Shown: positions 24,097 through 32,994, counted from the first letter of the stretch. The stretch: DNA of 64,000 bases from Pseudolabrys sp. Root1462 (GCF_001426945.1 NZ_LMFS01000001.1:957757-1021756); one strand, 5' to 3'. Made by a program: numbers and translations. Notes: generated by a model not told the origin, from the letters alone.

Positions 24097-26289
24097 ATGG
24101 CGAACAGTAACAAGGGCGACGTGCGTCGCCGTATCGCGGCGGCGTTGATGGCCGGCGTTGCCGGGATCTCGCTGCCTGTGGCGGCTGTTTCGCGCGCCGG
24201 TGCCCAGGAAGCGGCGGTGCAACTGCAGACCCTCACCGTCGAAGGCAAGACTGAGTCGCCCTATGGTCCGGTCGAGGGCTACGTCGCGCAACGCGGCGCC
24301 ACCGGCACCAAGACCGACACGCCGCTGAAGGAAACGCCGCAGTCAGTCAGCGTCGTCACCGCCGACCAGATGAAGGACCAGGGCGCCACCAATGTGCAGC
24401 AGGCGCTGCGCTATACGCCCGGCGTGATGGCCGACAGCTACGGCCCGGACTCGCGTGTCGATTCCTTCCAGATCCGCGGCATGAGCGCCGATACCTATCT
24501 CGACGGCATGCGCATCACGAACTCGTGGTGGAATTCGCAGCGGCTCGATCCCTACATGCTCGAGCGCATGGAGGTGCTGCGCGGTCCGTCGTCGGTGCTG
24601 TACGGCAGCACGACCACGGCCGGCCTGCTCAATCTCGTCAGCAAGAGGCCGCAGGAGAAGGAACTGCACGAAGTCGGCGTGCAGTATGGCAGCTTCAATC
24701 GCAAGCAGATCCAGACCGACCACACCGGCAAGCTCACCGCGGACGGGCAGTGGCTCTATCGCATCGTCGGCATCGGCCGCGACAGCGATTACCAGACCGA
24801 TTACGTCAAGGATGACCGCGTCGTCGTGATGCCGGCGATCACCTGGCGGCCGACCAACCAGACCAACTGGACGATGATCGCCACCTACCAGAAGGACAAG
24901 ACGGGCTCGTCGAACCCGTTCCCGCCGCATTCCGGCACGATCTTTTCCAACCCGAACGGACAGATTCCGATCAATCGCTTCGCCGGCGATCCGGCGACCG
25001 ATCTCTATCAGACCGAGACGCTGTCGCTCGCCAGCCTGTTCGAACACCGCTTCAGCGACGCGTTCAAGGTGTCGCACAACATGCGCTACTCGGACATCGA
25101 CGGCGCCTATCATACGGCCTACGTCTATCCCTGGTCTTATCTCGATCCGGCGCAGCGCACGGTGTCGCGCTATGTCGACTGGTGGGATGCGCACCGCAAG
25201 ACCTTCACCTCCGACAGCAATGCCGAGCTGAAATTCTCCAGTGGGCCGCTGGCGCACAAGCTGCTTGTCGGCTTCGATTTCCGCCGCATGAACGAGAGCG
25301 GCCAGACCGGTGGCTATGTCGATGCGACGCCGTTCGATCTCTACGCGCCGACCTACAATTCGATCGCGGCGCCGACGATGACGCCGACTCCGGGACTGAC
25401 GCAACGGCAGGCCGGCTTTTACGCGCAGGACCAAATGCGCTGGGGCGACCTCATCGGCGTGTTCGGGCTTCGCCACGACACCGCGACCAGCGACATCCAG
25501 GGGCTGGAACCGCAGACCGACCGCGCCTGGAGCGGCCGGGCCGGTTTGATGTACGAACTGCCGCACGGCATCACGCCCTACGTGTCCTATGCGCAGTCAT
25601 TCGATCCGCAGTTCGGCTCGGCGCCTTACGGCAACGACCGCTGCCTCGACACTTCGAGTGGACTCTGCAAGCCGGTCTATGGCGAACAGTACGAAGTCGG
25701 CTTCAAGTACAGTCAGTCCAAGGATCTCGTCGTCAATGGCGCGCTGTTCGACATCACGCAGAAGAACCGCAAGACCTGGGACAGCACCTCGAACCTTGGC
25801 TATACGCAGATCGGCAAGGCGCGCATCCGCGGCGCCGAACTCGAGGTGCTGGCGACTGTCGCGCGCGATGTCGACCTGATCGGCGCCTACACCTATCTCG
25901 ACGCCAGGGTCGAGGAGGGCGACAATGCCGGCAAGCACATCGAGACGGTGCCGCAGCATCAGGCTTCGCTATGGGCCAAGTACCGCTTCGCGCTGCTCGG
26001 CATCGACGGCTTCTCGCTCGGCGGCGGCGTTCGCTACATCGGTGCGGTGTGGGACGGCACCGACACCATTCAGACGCCCGGCTATACGCTGTTCGACGCG
26101 ATGGCGTCGTGGGAGAACAAGAACTGGCGCTTCCAGATCAACGGCACGAACTTGACCGACAAGACCTACTTCACCGCCTGTCTGGCGCGCGGTGATTGCT
26201 TCTTCGGTTCGGGACGCACGGTGCTGGCGACCCTCACCTACAAGTTCGGCGCGCTGTCTTCGCGGTCCGACACGGCGCTGTCGCGATGA
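24097..26289 (+). CDS. TonB-dependent siderophore receptor
   Basis: 730 residues. A basic N-terminus and hydrophobic core end near residue 37 (RAGAQ), a signal peptide. The TonB-box-like TLTVEG follows, then the plug domain with TPQSVSVVTADQMKDQGATN and LDGMRI, and a 22-stranded barrel. The barrel includes the typical EQYEVGFKYSQ and INGTNLTDKTYF. The layout is that of FhuA/FhuE/FpvA-type ferric-siderophore receptors; the ligand is not predictable. The stop overlaps the start of the PepSY gene (ATGA), so both are translated from one mRNA, linking outer-membrane uptake with an inner-membrane reductase-like step. Confidence 0.92.
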   Translation: MANSNKGDVRRRIAAALMAGVAGISLPVAAVSRAGAQEAAVQLQTLTVEGKTESPYGPVEGYVAQRGATGTKTDTPLKETPQSVSVVTADQMKDQGATNVQQALRYTPGVMADSYGPDSRVDSFQIRGMSADTYLDGMRITNSWWNSQRLDPYMLERMEVLRGPSSVLYGSTTTAGLLNLVSKRPQEKELHEVGVQYGSFNRKQIQTDHTGKLTADGQWLYRIVGIGRDSDYQTDYVKDDRVVVMPAITWRPTNQTNWTMIATYQKDKTGSSNPFPPHSGTIFSNPNGQIPINRFAGDPATDLYQTETLSLASLFEHRFSDAFKVSHNMRYSDIDGAYHTAYVYPWSYLDPAQRTVSRYVDWWDAHRKTFTSDSNAELKFSSGPLAHKLLVGFDFRRMNESGQTGGYVDATPFDLYAPTYNSIAAPTMTPTPGLTQRQAGFYAQDQMRWGDLIGVFGLRHDTATSDIQGLEPQTDRAWSGRAGLMYELPHGITPYVSYAQSFDPQFGSAPYGNDRCLDTSSGLCKPVYGEQYEVGFKYSQSKDLVVNGALFDITQKNRKTWDSTSNLGYTQIGKARIRGAELEVLATVARDVDLIGAYTYLDARVEEGDNAGKHIETVPQHQASLWAKYRFALLGIDGFSLGGGVRYIGAVWDGTDTIQTPGYTLFDAMASWENKNWRFQINGTNLTDKTYFTACLARGDCFFGSGRTVLATLTYKFGALSSRSDTALSR

Positions 26290-27479
26290 ACGCGTCGGTT
26301 CGCTCGGCCCTGGTGCGGGTCCACCGCGTCACGGGCCTGTTTCTGGCGGCGTTTCTGTTCGTATCGGGTGTCACGGGAAGCCTGATCGCGTTCTGGCCTG
26401 AGCTCGATGCCGCGCTCAATCCGGAATTGTTCAGCGTGCGCGGCGCGGCGCCGGCGTTGCCGCCGGCCGTGCTGGCGGCGAAGGTCGAGGCCGCCGACCC
26501 GCGGGCGCAAGTGGTGTGGATGTCGGTCAATCCGGGGCCGGGGGAGCCGATCGGCGTGTTCGTTGCGCCGCGCACGGATCCGGCGACCAAGGCGCCTTAC
26601 GACCTCAACTACAACCAGCTCGCACTCGATCCATCGAGCGGCGCCATCCTCGGCAAGCGCTTTTGGGGCGCCTGCTGCTTCGAGCGCAAGAACCTGATGC
26701 CGTTCCTGCATACGCTGCATTACACGCTCTATCTGCCGGAGCGCGTCGGCGTGTGGGTGATGGGGCTGATCGCGCTGTTGTGGTTCGCCGATTGCTTCGT
26801 CGCCATCGGCCTGACATTTCCGACGCGGCGGCCGTTTCTATCGCGCTGGGCCAATGGCTTTCGCATCCAGCGCGGCACCAGCGGCGGCCGCTTCATGCTC
26901 GATCTGCACCGCGCCGGCGGGCTTTGGCTGTGGCTGCTGCTGGCGATCCTGGCGATGAGCGGCGTTGCGCTCAATCTGGAGAAGGAAGTGTTTCGGCCGG
27001 TGGTCTCGTTCCTGCTGCCGGTCGACCGGGAGCCGGTGCCGCCCAAGGCGCCGGCGGATGCCAAGCCGCTGGGCTTTGCTGCGGTGCTGGCGCTGGCGGA
27101 TCGCGATGCCGAACGGCTGGACTGGGGACGGCCCGGCGCGATCTATCATGACCTCGCAGCCGGCACCTATTTCGTCAGTTTCCAGCGCAGCCTGCTGGAC
27201 CGCGGCGAGGGCATGGGCATCAACGGGCTCGTCTACAGCGCCGCAACCGGCGCGCTGGTCGAAGAACACGTCCATGGCTCAGGCCGCGTCGGCAACATCG
27301 TTCTGGACGCCCAATTCCCGCTGCACAGCGGCCGGCTGCTCGGCACGCCGGGGCGCGTCGTTATCTGCGTCGCCGGCCTCGTCGTCGCGGCGCTGTCGGG
27401 TACCGGCGTTCTGATGTGGTCGCGGCGGCGCCGCGCCAGGGCTCACCTGCGCAGCACGAGGCCGGCGCCCGTGCTATAA
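26286..27479 (+). CDS. PepSY-associated membrane protein (siderophore reductase-like)
   Basis: 397 residues starting with the ATG that overlaps the receptor stop. Four membrane helices are visible: about 15-37 after RVHRVTGLFL, 145-175, 195-225 around DLHRAGGLWLWLLLA, and 360-385. The His in the paired LH/HR motifs (RVHR, LHTLHYTLYLPE, DLHRAGG) fit the PepSY_TM family. Some of these reduce ferric siderophores in the inner membrane (FhuF/FoxB/FsrB-like roles). The tight coupling with the TonB receptor supports an iron-release role, which remains inference. Confidence 0.85.
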   Translation: MNASVRSALVRVHRVTGLFLAAFLFVSGVTGSLIAFWPELDAALNPELFSVRGAAPALPPAVLAAKVEAADPRAQVVWMSVNPGPGEPIGVFVAPRTDPATKAPYDLNYNQLALDPSSGAILGKRFWGACCFERKNLMPFLHTLHYTLYLPERVGVWVMGLIALLWFADCFVAIGLTFPTRRPFLSRWANGFRIQRGTSGGRFMLDLHRAGGLWLWLLLAILAMSGVALNLEKEVFRPVVSFLLPVDREPVPPKAPADAKPLGFAAVLALADRDAERLDWGRPGAIYHDLAAGTYFVSFQRSLLDRGEGMGINGLVYSAATGALVEEHVHGSGRVGNIVLDAQFPLHSGRLLGTPGRVVICVAGLVVAALSGTGVLMWSRRRRARAHLRSTRPAPVL

Positions 27480-27486
27480 GAGGCGC

Positions 27487-28662
27487 ATGTTCATCGGTTT
27501 CTTCAACGACCTCAAAGCCGCCGGCGTGCCGGTGACCCTGCGTGAATACCTCACGCTGATGGAGGCGCTCGACGCCGACCTCGCGTCGCGACGCGTCGAC
27601 GACTTCTATTACCTGGCCCGCGCCACGCTGGTGAAGGACGAGCGCAACATCGACAAGTTCGATCGCGTGTTCGGCCACACCTTCAAGGGCCTGGAATTCC
27701 TGAGCGATGCGGCGCTCGAGGCCGACATTCCGGCCGAGTGGCTGAAGAAGCTCGCCGACAAGTTCCTCACCGAGGAAGAGAAGAAGCAGATCCAGGCGCT
27801 CGGCGGTCTCGACAAACTGCTCGAGACCTTGAAGCAGCGCCTCGCCGAACAGAAGGGTCGCCACCAGGGCGGCTCGAAATGGATCGGCACCGGCGGCACG
27901 TCGCCGTTCGGCAATGGCGGCTACAATCCGGAAGGCATCCGCATCGGCGGCGAGAGTACGCATCGCCGCGCCGTGAAGGTGTGGGACAAGCGCGAGTTCA
28001 AGGATCTCGACGACCAGGTCGAACTCGGCGCCCGCAACATCAAGGTGGCGCTGCGCCGGCTGCGCAAGTTCGCGCGCACCGGTTCGGCCGACGAGCTTGA
28101 CCTCGACGGCACCATCCAGGGCACCGCGCACAAGGGCTATCTCGACATCCACATGCGGCCCGAGCGGCACAATGCGGTGAAGGTGCTGCTGTTCTTCGAC
28201 ATCGGCGGCTCGATGGACTGGCACATCAAGGCGACGGAAGAACTGTTCTCGGCGGCGCGGACCGAGTTCAAGCACATGGAGCATTTCTACTTCCACAACT
28301 GCCTCTATGAGAAGGTGTGGAAGGAGAACCAGCGCCGCTTCCAGGCGACGACGCCGACCTTCGACGTGCTGCACACTTATCCGCACGACTACAAGGCGAT
28401 CTTCGTCGGCGATGCGTCGATGTCGCCATACGAGATCACGGCCGCCGGTGGTTCGGTGGAGCATCACAACGAGGAAGCCGGCGTCGTGTGGATGGACCGC
28501 GTGTTGCGCAACTATCCCTCGGCCGTCTGGCTCAACCCGATCCCGGAGAACGAATGGGCCTTCACCCATTCCATCGGCATGATGCGCCAGTTGATGGGCG
28601 GACGGATGTATCCGCTGACGCTCGATGGGCTGGACCGCGCGATGCGGGAACTGGTGCGGTAA
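27487..28662 (+). CDS. CoxE-like VWA-domain protein
   Basis: 391 residues. It starts FIGFFNDLKAAGVPVTLREY, the standard opening of VWA proteins paired with MoxR ATPases. The metal-ion site is D238-I-G-G-S242, a variant of DxSxS with Gly in the middle, in LLFFDIGGSMDWH. The linker holds a Gly-rich KWIGTGGTSPFGNGGYNPEG. These proteins work with a MoxR AAA+ ATPase, probably in metalloprotein maturation. The natural partner is the MoxR gene at 42879-43724, about 14 kb away instead of adjacent. It follows the PepSY gene by 7 bp and may be read from the same transcript. Confidence 0.87.
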   Translation: MFIGFFNDLKAAGVPVTLREYLTLMEALDADLASRRVDDFYYLARATLVKDERNIDKFDRVFGHTFKGLEFLSDAALEADIPAEWLKKLADKFLTEEEKKQIQALGGLDKLLETLKQRLAEQKGRHQGGSKWIGTGGTSPFGNGGYNPEGIRIGGESTHRRAVKVWDKREFKDLDDQVELGARNIKVALRRLRKFARTGSADELDLDGTIQGTAHKGYLDIHMRPERHNAVKVLLFFDIGGSMDWHIKATEELFSAARTEFKHMEHFYFHNCLYEKVWKENQRRFQATTPTFDVLHTYPHDYKAIFVGDASMSPYEITAAGGSVEHHNEEAGVVWMDRVLRNYPSAVWLNPIPENEWAFTHSIGMMRQLMGGRMYPLTLDGLDRAMRELVR

Positions 28663-28720
28663 GGTCGCGAATTTACAAACATTAACGGTGGGCACGCCGC
28701 GCGAGTGGTGTCCCGCTCCA

Positions 28721-28734
28721 TTGCGCTCGATCAA
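28721..28734 (+). promoter_or_regulatory. FixK/FNR box upstream of a small Cys-protein gene
   Basis: TTGC-GCTCGA-TCAA matches the Bradyrhizobium FixK2 consensus TTG(A/C)-N6-(T/G)CAA and is 12/14 identical to the hemN/chaB box. A -10-like TATTTT (28757-28762) is properly placed for a class II promoter, with an expected start near 28769. Confidence 0.6.
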
Positions 28735-28803
28735 TGCAGCCTTGCCGGAGTCACGTATTTTGCCGGCATGCCGAATGACGAATCAGGCGCAAAGGTAAAT
28801 CCG

Positions 28804-29010
28804 ATGGTCCCCGTGGCAGGTGTGAGCGGCTCAACTCCGGTGCCGCCGCCGGTCGTGAGCTCGGCGGCGTGGCCGCGCGAAGGCTCCGTGCTGGCGTTCA
28901 TCGCAGCCAATTGCGGGCAGTGCGAGCGCAACGAAGCCTGCGACATCACCGATGTGCCGGCGGAGCCGTGCCAGAATCTCCCCGACGCTGCGTCGAAGAA
29001 ACCGGCCTAG
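28804..29010 (+). CDS. Small Cys-motif protein, putative FixK target
   Basis: 68 residues from the ATG at 28804, preceded by AAAGG; alternative starts at 28768 and 28705 would begin at or before the predicted transcription start. After a Pro/Val-rich start comes LAFIAANCGQCERNEACDIT, with a C-x2-C-x5-C cluster, and a fourth Cys at EPCQN. The Cys spacing suggests a small metal- or Fe-S-binding or redox-active protein, but none is recognised. It is convergent with hemN (13-bp gap), and both appear to have FixK-type promoters. Reality of the gene is supported mainly by that promoter. Confidence 0.5.
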   Translation: MVPVAGVSGSTPVPPPVVSSAAWPREGSVLAFIAANCGQCERNEACDITDVPAEPCQNLPDAASKKPA

Positions 29011-29023
29011 GGCCGCCGGGCGG

Positions 29024-30376
29024 TCAGACGGCGACCGAATGCCGTTTCTGCGCTGCCGCCAGATAGCTGTCGAACACCGACGCGACGATGCGGACATAGG
29101 GCCGTCCGCCGGTCGTCACCGTGATGCGGGCGCCGTCGATGGTGATGAGACCTTGGGCGGCCAGCGTCTTGAGTTCCTCGTACTCGGAAACAAAGGCCGC
29201 CGGGCCGCCGAAGCGGTCGAGGTCGAGCGCCAGATCGCACATCAGGCGCTCGATGATCGTGGCGCGCAGCTTGTCGTCCTCGGTCAGCGCGAGGCCCTTG
29301 ACGGTAGCAAACCGGCCGGCGGCGATGTGGCGGGCATAGCCGGCGGTGTCCGGTGCATTCTGCACGAAGCCCTGCGGCAGCTTGCCGATCGAGGAAGCGC
29401 CGACGCCGATCAGCGTGTCGGCATCGTCGCTGGTGTAGCCCTGGAAATTGCGGTGCAGCCGGCCTTCGCGCGCGGCAATGCTGAGTTCGTCCTTCGGCAG
29501 CGCGAAATGGTCGAGCCCGATGGCCTGATAGCCAAAGCTGGCAAACACCTCGGCGGCGACCGCGGCCTGTTCGAGGCGCTCGCCGGCACCCGGCAGCGCG
29601 GCGGTGTCGATCAGGCGCTGATGCGTCTTGAACCACGGCACATGCGCATAGCCGAACAGCGCCAACCGCTGCGGCTTGAGCGAGCAGGCCAGTTCGGCGC
29701 TGCGCGCCACGTCGGCGGCGGTCTGCGTCGGCAGGCCGTACATTAGGTCGAGGTTGAGATTCGCGATGCCGGCGTCGCGCAGCCAGCCGGCGACGCGTTC
29801 GCTGTCCTCGAACGGCTGGATGCGGCCGATGGCGCGTTGCACGTGCGGTGACGCATCCTGCAGACCGAGGCTGGCGCGGTTGACGCCGATCGCCTTAAGC
29901 GTCGCGACCAGCGGCCGGTCGATGCGGCGCGGGTCGAGTTCGATGGCGTGCTCCTTGAGTTCGCTCAAGTCGAACTGCGAGGCGAGTTGCGCGGCGATAG
30001 TCTCGAACCAGTGCGGGCCGAGAATCGACGGCGTGCCGCCGCCCCAATGCAGATGGGTCAAGCGAGCGCCGTTCAGCGATTCCAGCAGTTTGATTTCGGC
30101 GATGAGTTGTTCGGCGTAGGCATCGACCGGGCCGCGGCGGCGCACCGCGCGCGTGTTGCAGCCGCAGTAGTGGCACAGCTCAGTGCAGAACGGCACGTGG
30201 ATGTAGAGCGAGATCCGCGAGCTTTGCGGCAGGGCGTCGAGCCATGCACGATAGACGTCAGGGGTAACGGCAGAAGTGAAGTGCGGCGCCGACGGGTAGG
30301 ACGTGTAACGCGGCACATTGCGTTCGGCGAGCGCCAGCGCGCCGGTTACCTTGCCGCTTCCTGACGCGGGACCCAT
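29024..30376 (-). CDS. hemN: Oxygen-independent coproporphyrinogen III dehydrogenase HemN
   Basis: 450 residues. The radical SAM cluster is C64-x3-C68-x2-C71 in YIHVPFCTELCHYCGC, followed by HWGGGTPSIL and the N-terminal ERNVPRYTSYPSAPHF that separates true HemN from HemW. It decarboxylates coproporphyrinogen III to protoporphyrinogen IX in haem synthesis when oxygen is scarce. The start overlaps the end of chaB by 31 bp, so the two are translated from one mRNA. A FixK-type box precedes chaB, in line with FixK2 control of hemN genes in Bradyrhizobium. Confidence 0.95.
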   Translation of the reverse strand: MGPASGSGKVTGALALAERNVPRYTSYPSAPHFTSAVTPDVYRAWLDALPQSSRISLYIHVPFCTELCHYCGCNTRAVRRRGPVDAYAEQLIAEIKLLESLNGARLTHLHWGGGTPSILGPHWFETIAAQLASQFDLSELKEHAIELDPRRIDRPLVATLKAIGVNRASLGLQDASPHVQRAIGRIQPFEDSERVAGWLRDAGIANLNLDLMYGLPTQTAADVARSAELACSLKPQRLALFGYAHVPWFKTHQRLIDTAALPGAGERLEQAAVAAEVFASFGYQAIGLDHFALPKDELSIAAREGRLHRNFQGYTSDDADTLIGVGASSIGKLPQGFVQNAPDTAGYARHIAAGRFATVKGLALTEDDKLRATIIERLMCDLALDLDRFGGPAAFVSEYEELKTLAAQGLITIDGARITVTTGGRPYVRIVASVFDSYLAAAQKRHSVAV

Positions 30377-30564
30377 TGTTCGCCTTCCTTCCCGTAACTG
30401 TGCTTGACCGCCGCCCAGGCGATCATGTGCGAGCGACGTTCACGGTCGCCTTCGCCGGCATGAGCGGCGTAGGCGTGGTTGAACGCCTCGCGGTAGATGT
30501 CCTGGGCGTGGTCCGGAAGATGGGTGCGGACGCTGTCGGGCAGATCTCGATTGGCCGAATATGG
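30346..30564 (-). CDS. chaB: ChaB-family protein
   Basis: 72 residues from the ATG at 30564, the family's usual start (MPYSANRDLPDSVRTHLPDH); an upstream GTG at 30597 would leave almost no leader behind the FixK-type promoter. AQDIYREAFNHAYAAH and the terminal KHSYGKEGEQWV are typical of ChaB. The name comes from a proposed cation-transport regulator in E. coli; its biochemical role is unclear. It sits in front of hemN, which is not a standard partner. Confidence 0.85.
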   Translation of the reverse strand, partial: PYSANRDLPDSVRTHLPDHAQDIYREAFNHAYAAHAGEGDRERRSHMIAWAAVKHSYGKEGEQWVPRQEAAR

Positions 30565-30636
30565 CATGACGCAAACTTTCGAACGGCCCTTCGCCACCAG
30601 GACGAAGAGAGGTTAGCGGGGGCTCATCTGGCCTCC

Positions 30637-30650
30637 TTGCGCTAAATCAA
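30637..30650 (-). promoter_or_regulatory. FixK/FNR box of the chaB-hemN operon
   Basis: On the minus strand TTGA-TTTAGC-GCAA fits the FixK2 consensus TTG(A/C)-N6-(T/G)CAA. A class II promoter would start near 30602, giving a leader of about 38 nt to the chaB ATG. Confidence 0.65.
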
Positions 30651-30679
30651 CTCGGGAGCCGTAAGTTCGGTTTCCGACA

Positions 30680-30708
30680 AAAGAAAAACGCCGGGCGAGG
30701 GCCCGGCG
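30680..30708 (-). terminator. Intrinsic terminator of the coiled-coil gene
   Basis: On the minus strand CGCCGGGC/GCCCGGCG forms an 8-bp stem with a 4-nt loop followed by GTTTTTCTTTT. It lies 28 bp after the stop of the 30736-32166 gene. Confidence 0.85.
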
Positions 30709-30735
30709 CTGGAAGGCAGAGGGAGAGCGAGCAGA

Positions 30736-32166
30736 TCAGGCGGCGTTGGCGGCCTTGATCTCGGCGGGTTCCTCGGTGGCCTGCTGTGCCCGCTGCAGGC
30801 TCATCACCTCGCGCATGACGCGGGCGAAGTCCTTGCGGGCGGTTTCCAGCGCGCCCTCGACCACGGCACGATCGAGTTTTTCGCGCTGGAGCGCAGCGCT
30901 GAGTTCCTCGATCGCCTGCTCGGCGAGCTGCTTGTCGGTCGAACGTTCCTTGTTGATGGTGTCGACCTGGACCTTGAGCGCGGCGATGACGTCCTCGGCG
31001 CGGCCGAGCGCGGCTTCCTTGGCCGTGTAGGCGCGGGTGAGGGCGCCGCTGCGCTCGATGAGCGTGGCGCGGAGCTGCTCTGCGTCCTTGAACTCGCTTT
31101 CGCGGCGCAGCCGCTCGGCTTCCATTTCGGCCAGACGCGACTGCAGGCCGTCGCGCTCGCTGATCGAGTCGGTGAAGCGGCGGTCGAGATCGCGCAGTTC
31201 CTCGGCGCGCTTCTGCAGATGTTCGCGGGCTTCGACCAGAAGACTGTCGGTCACCGCGGTGCGGGCCTGCAGCGCCTCGTGACGCATGCGCTGGCTGGTG
31301 AGCTCGTGGTTGTGACGCTCCTGCATCTCGTCGAGGGCAGCGGCGAGGCGGCCGCGCTCGCCGTTGAGTTCGGTGAAGTTGCCTTCGACCTGGCGCAGCC
31401 GGCTTTGCGCCGCATTGAGCGCCTGTTCGGTCTCCGACAGCTTGCGCGCCAGACGCGCCGCGTCGGCGCTCATCTTGTCGAGCAGCGCCTGCTGCGTGCG
31501 CTTTTCGTCATCCGCCATCATCAGGCGCTGGCGCGCGGCGTTGATGTCGGCCTCGAGCGAAACGATCCGTTTTCCGAGCGTGGTGGCGCGCTCGTCGAGC
31601 CGGCGATTCTCGTCGCGCAGCACGGCGTTTTCGCCGGATTCATGCGCCAGTCGGCCTTCCAGATCGGCGATCTGCGCGCGCCGCGCCGCGACATCGATGG
31701 CGATTTCTGCTTTGGTCGCTTCGACCGTGCGCAGCACGTTCTGCGTCGTCGCCAGTTCCTGACGCAGCGCGCTGGCGTCCTGCTCGGAGTTTTGCAGTTT
31801 CTTCTCGAGGTCGGCGACCTCGTTGCGCAGCTTCCCGTAGGCGGTGCGCGTGTTGTTGAGAATGGTCTGAAGGCTGACCTTCTCCGACTTCTCCGCTTCC
31901 AGCGCGCGCAGGGTCTTGCTGACCGGATCGACCAGCTTGCCGACCGCGGCCTTGATCGTGTCGAGTTCGCCGATCTTGGCGTTGGCGTCGAGCAGCAGGT
32001 TGCGAAGTGTTTCGTTGTCGCCGCCGATTTGCGAGCCCAGCGCCGAGAACAGTTCCTCGTCCAGTTCAAGCGCGGCATCGGGCACTTCGGTAGCGGTCGG
32101 TGACGGCTGCGCTACTAGATCGATGGCGCTCGGCTTGCGGCCGAACAGCCCCCCGAATTTGCTCAT
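30736..32166 (-). CDS. Coiled-coil protein, intermediate-filament-like, paralogue 1
   Basis: 476 residues from the ATG at 32166. A short N-terminus (MSKFGGLFGRKPSAIDLV) is followed by an acidic patch and about 420 residues of nearly unbroken heptad-type coiled coil (about 45-460). There is no membrane segment. The same plan (LFGRK start, similar rod length, AALQREKxxRAVVEGALExARKD near the end) recurs in the gene at 34982-36487. Length and plan are like crescentin-type bacterial filament proteins, but no specific crescentin sequence is recognised. A cytoskeletal or polar scaffold role is inference. Confidence 0.7.
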   Translation of the reverse strand: MSKFGGLFGRKPSAIDLVAQPSPTATEVPDAALELDEELFSALGSQIGGDNETLRNLLLDANAKIGELDTIKAAVGKLVDPVSKTLRALEAEKSEKVSLQTILNNTRTAYGKLRNEVADLEKKLQNSEQDASALRQELATTQNVLRTVEATKAEIAIDVAARRAQIADLEGRLAHESGENAVLRDENRRLDERATTLGKRIVSLEADINAARQRLMMADDEKRTQQALLDKMSADAARLARKLSETEQALNAAQSRLRQVEGNFTELNGERGRLAAALDEMQERHNHELTSQRMRHEALQARTAVTDSLLVEAREHLQKRAEELRDLDRRFTDSISERDGLQSRLAEMEAERLRRESEFKDAEQLRATLIERSGALTRAYTAKEAALGRAEDVIAALKVQVDTINKERSTDKQLAEQAIEELSAALQREKLDRAVVEGALETARKDFARVMREVMSLQRAQQATEEPAEIKAANAA

Positions 32167-32492
32167 TAAGGTGACCCCTATGCGCCGATGCGCCCGGCCA
32201 AAGCGACGCAGAATCACTTATTTACTATTCCTAACAGACTGTGAATTTCCAAGGGTAAACAAGAGGTTAACGGCGCCCGATCGGCGGGTAATATCGCTGA
32301 TCGATCAGAGGCTTACTGCCCGTTAGAAAATTTGGCGACGATGCGGCGAAAATGCATCGAAATGCCTCGTCATGCGTTATTTGCACTGTGAATAAACTTG
32401 GACCGCTGCCATTCTGCCCCTCGACTCGGCGGCCCGAAGCAGACGACAAAGAGCCGCATTTCGCCGCAATTCCGCTTTTCCGGGAGACCGTA
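32167..32492. other. 326-bp divergent intergenic region
   Basis: It separates coiled-coil paralogue 1 (minus) from a small membrane-protein gene (plus). No gene was seen. The stretch 32215-32275 is AT-rich and holds a CtrA-like site; the rest shows nothing recognisable. Confidence 0.5.
32256..32271. promoter_or_regulatory. CtrA-like box upstream of coiled-coil paralogue 1
   Basis: TAAA-N7-TTAAC matches 8 of 9 positions of TTAA-N7-TTAAC. It is about 90 bp upstream of the coiled-coil gene start. Confidence 0.35.
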
Positions 32493-32924
32493 ATGAACCG
32501 TATCTTGACCCTGGCCGCTGCGTTACTCGCGGCCGGTACGCTGACCCTGCAGTCCGCCCAGGCGGGCGGCCGTCACCATGTCGACAACCGCCTGAAGGCG
32601 GTGGCAATCGGCACCGGCGCGGCGACGACGGCCGGTTACTTCGCCATCAACAACTGGCACTGGAAGTGGCAGGACGGTACCTTCCCGACCCAGCTCGGCG
32701 CCATCGTCGGCACCACGCTGGCCTGCACCGCGATTTCGCCGATGATCGGCACCGTGGTCGTGAACCGCCCGCTGACTCAGCGCGAAGGTCATGTCCTGAT
32801 CGGCTCGTGCATCGTTCCGATCATCGGCGGCTATCTGGTCAACGCCGCCTATGATGCGCACCCGGAATGGGAGCCGCAGACGGCGCCGGCGCCGCGGCAC
32901 TGGAAGAAGAAGAGAAAGATGTAA
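32493..32924 (+). CDS. Small exported/membrane protein of unknown function
   Basis: 143 residues from the ATG at 32493, with GGGAG 6 nt upstream. A signal peptide (cleavage near AQAGG, about residue 24) is followed by two hydrophobic Gly-rich segments (AIGTGAATTAGYFAINNW, about 38-55, and AIVGTTLACTAISPMIGTVV, about 69-88) plus a third (VLIGSCIVPIIGGYLV, about 100-115). The C-terminus is basic, ending in a Lys/Arg cluster. Not recognised; the organisation suggests a small inner-membrane protein. It is followed by a strong terminator. Confidence 0.75.
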   Translation: MNRILTLAAALLAAGTLTLQSAQAGGRHHVDNRLKAVAIGTGAATTAGYFAINNWHWKWQDGTFPTQLGAIVGTTLACTAISPMIGTVVVNRPLTQREGHVLIGSCIVPIIGGYLVNAAYDAHPEWEPQTAPAPRHWKKKRKM

Positions 32925-32950
32925 TTTTCGCGCGACCTGTCGCGTGACTG

Positions 32951-32983
32951 AAAACGCCGGCGCTCGATGAGCGCCGGCGTTTT
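32951..32983. terminator. Bidirectional intrinsic terminator
   Basis: A perfect 15-bp stem, AAAACGCCGGCGCTC/GAGCGCCGGCGTTTT, with a 3-nt loop between two convergent genes. Confidence 0.92.
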
Positions 32984-32994
32984 GCTTGGCCCGG

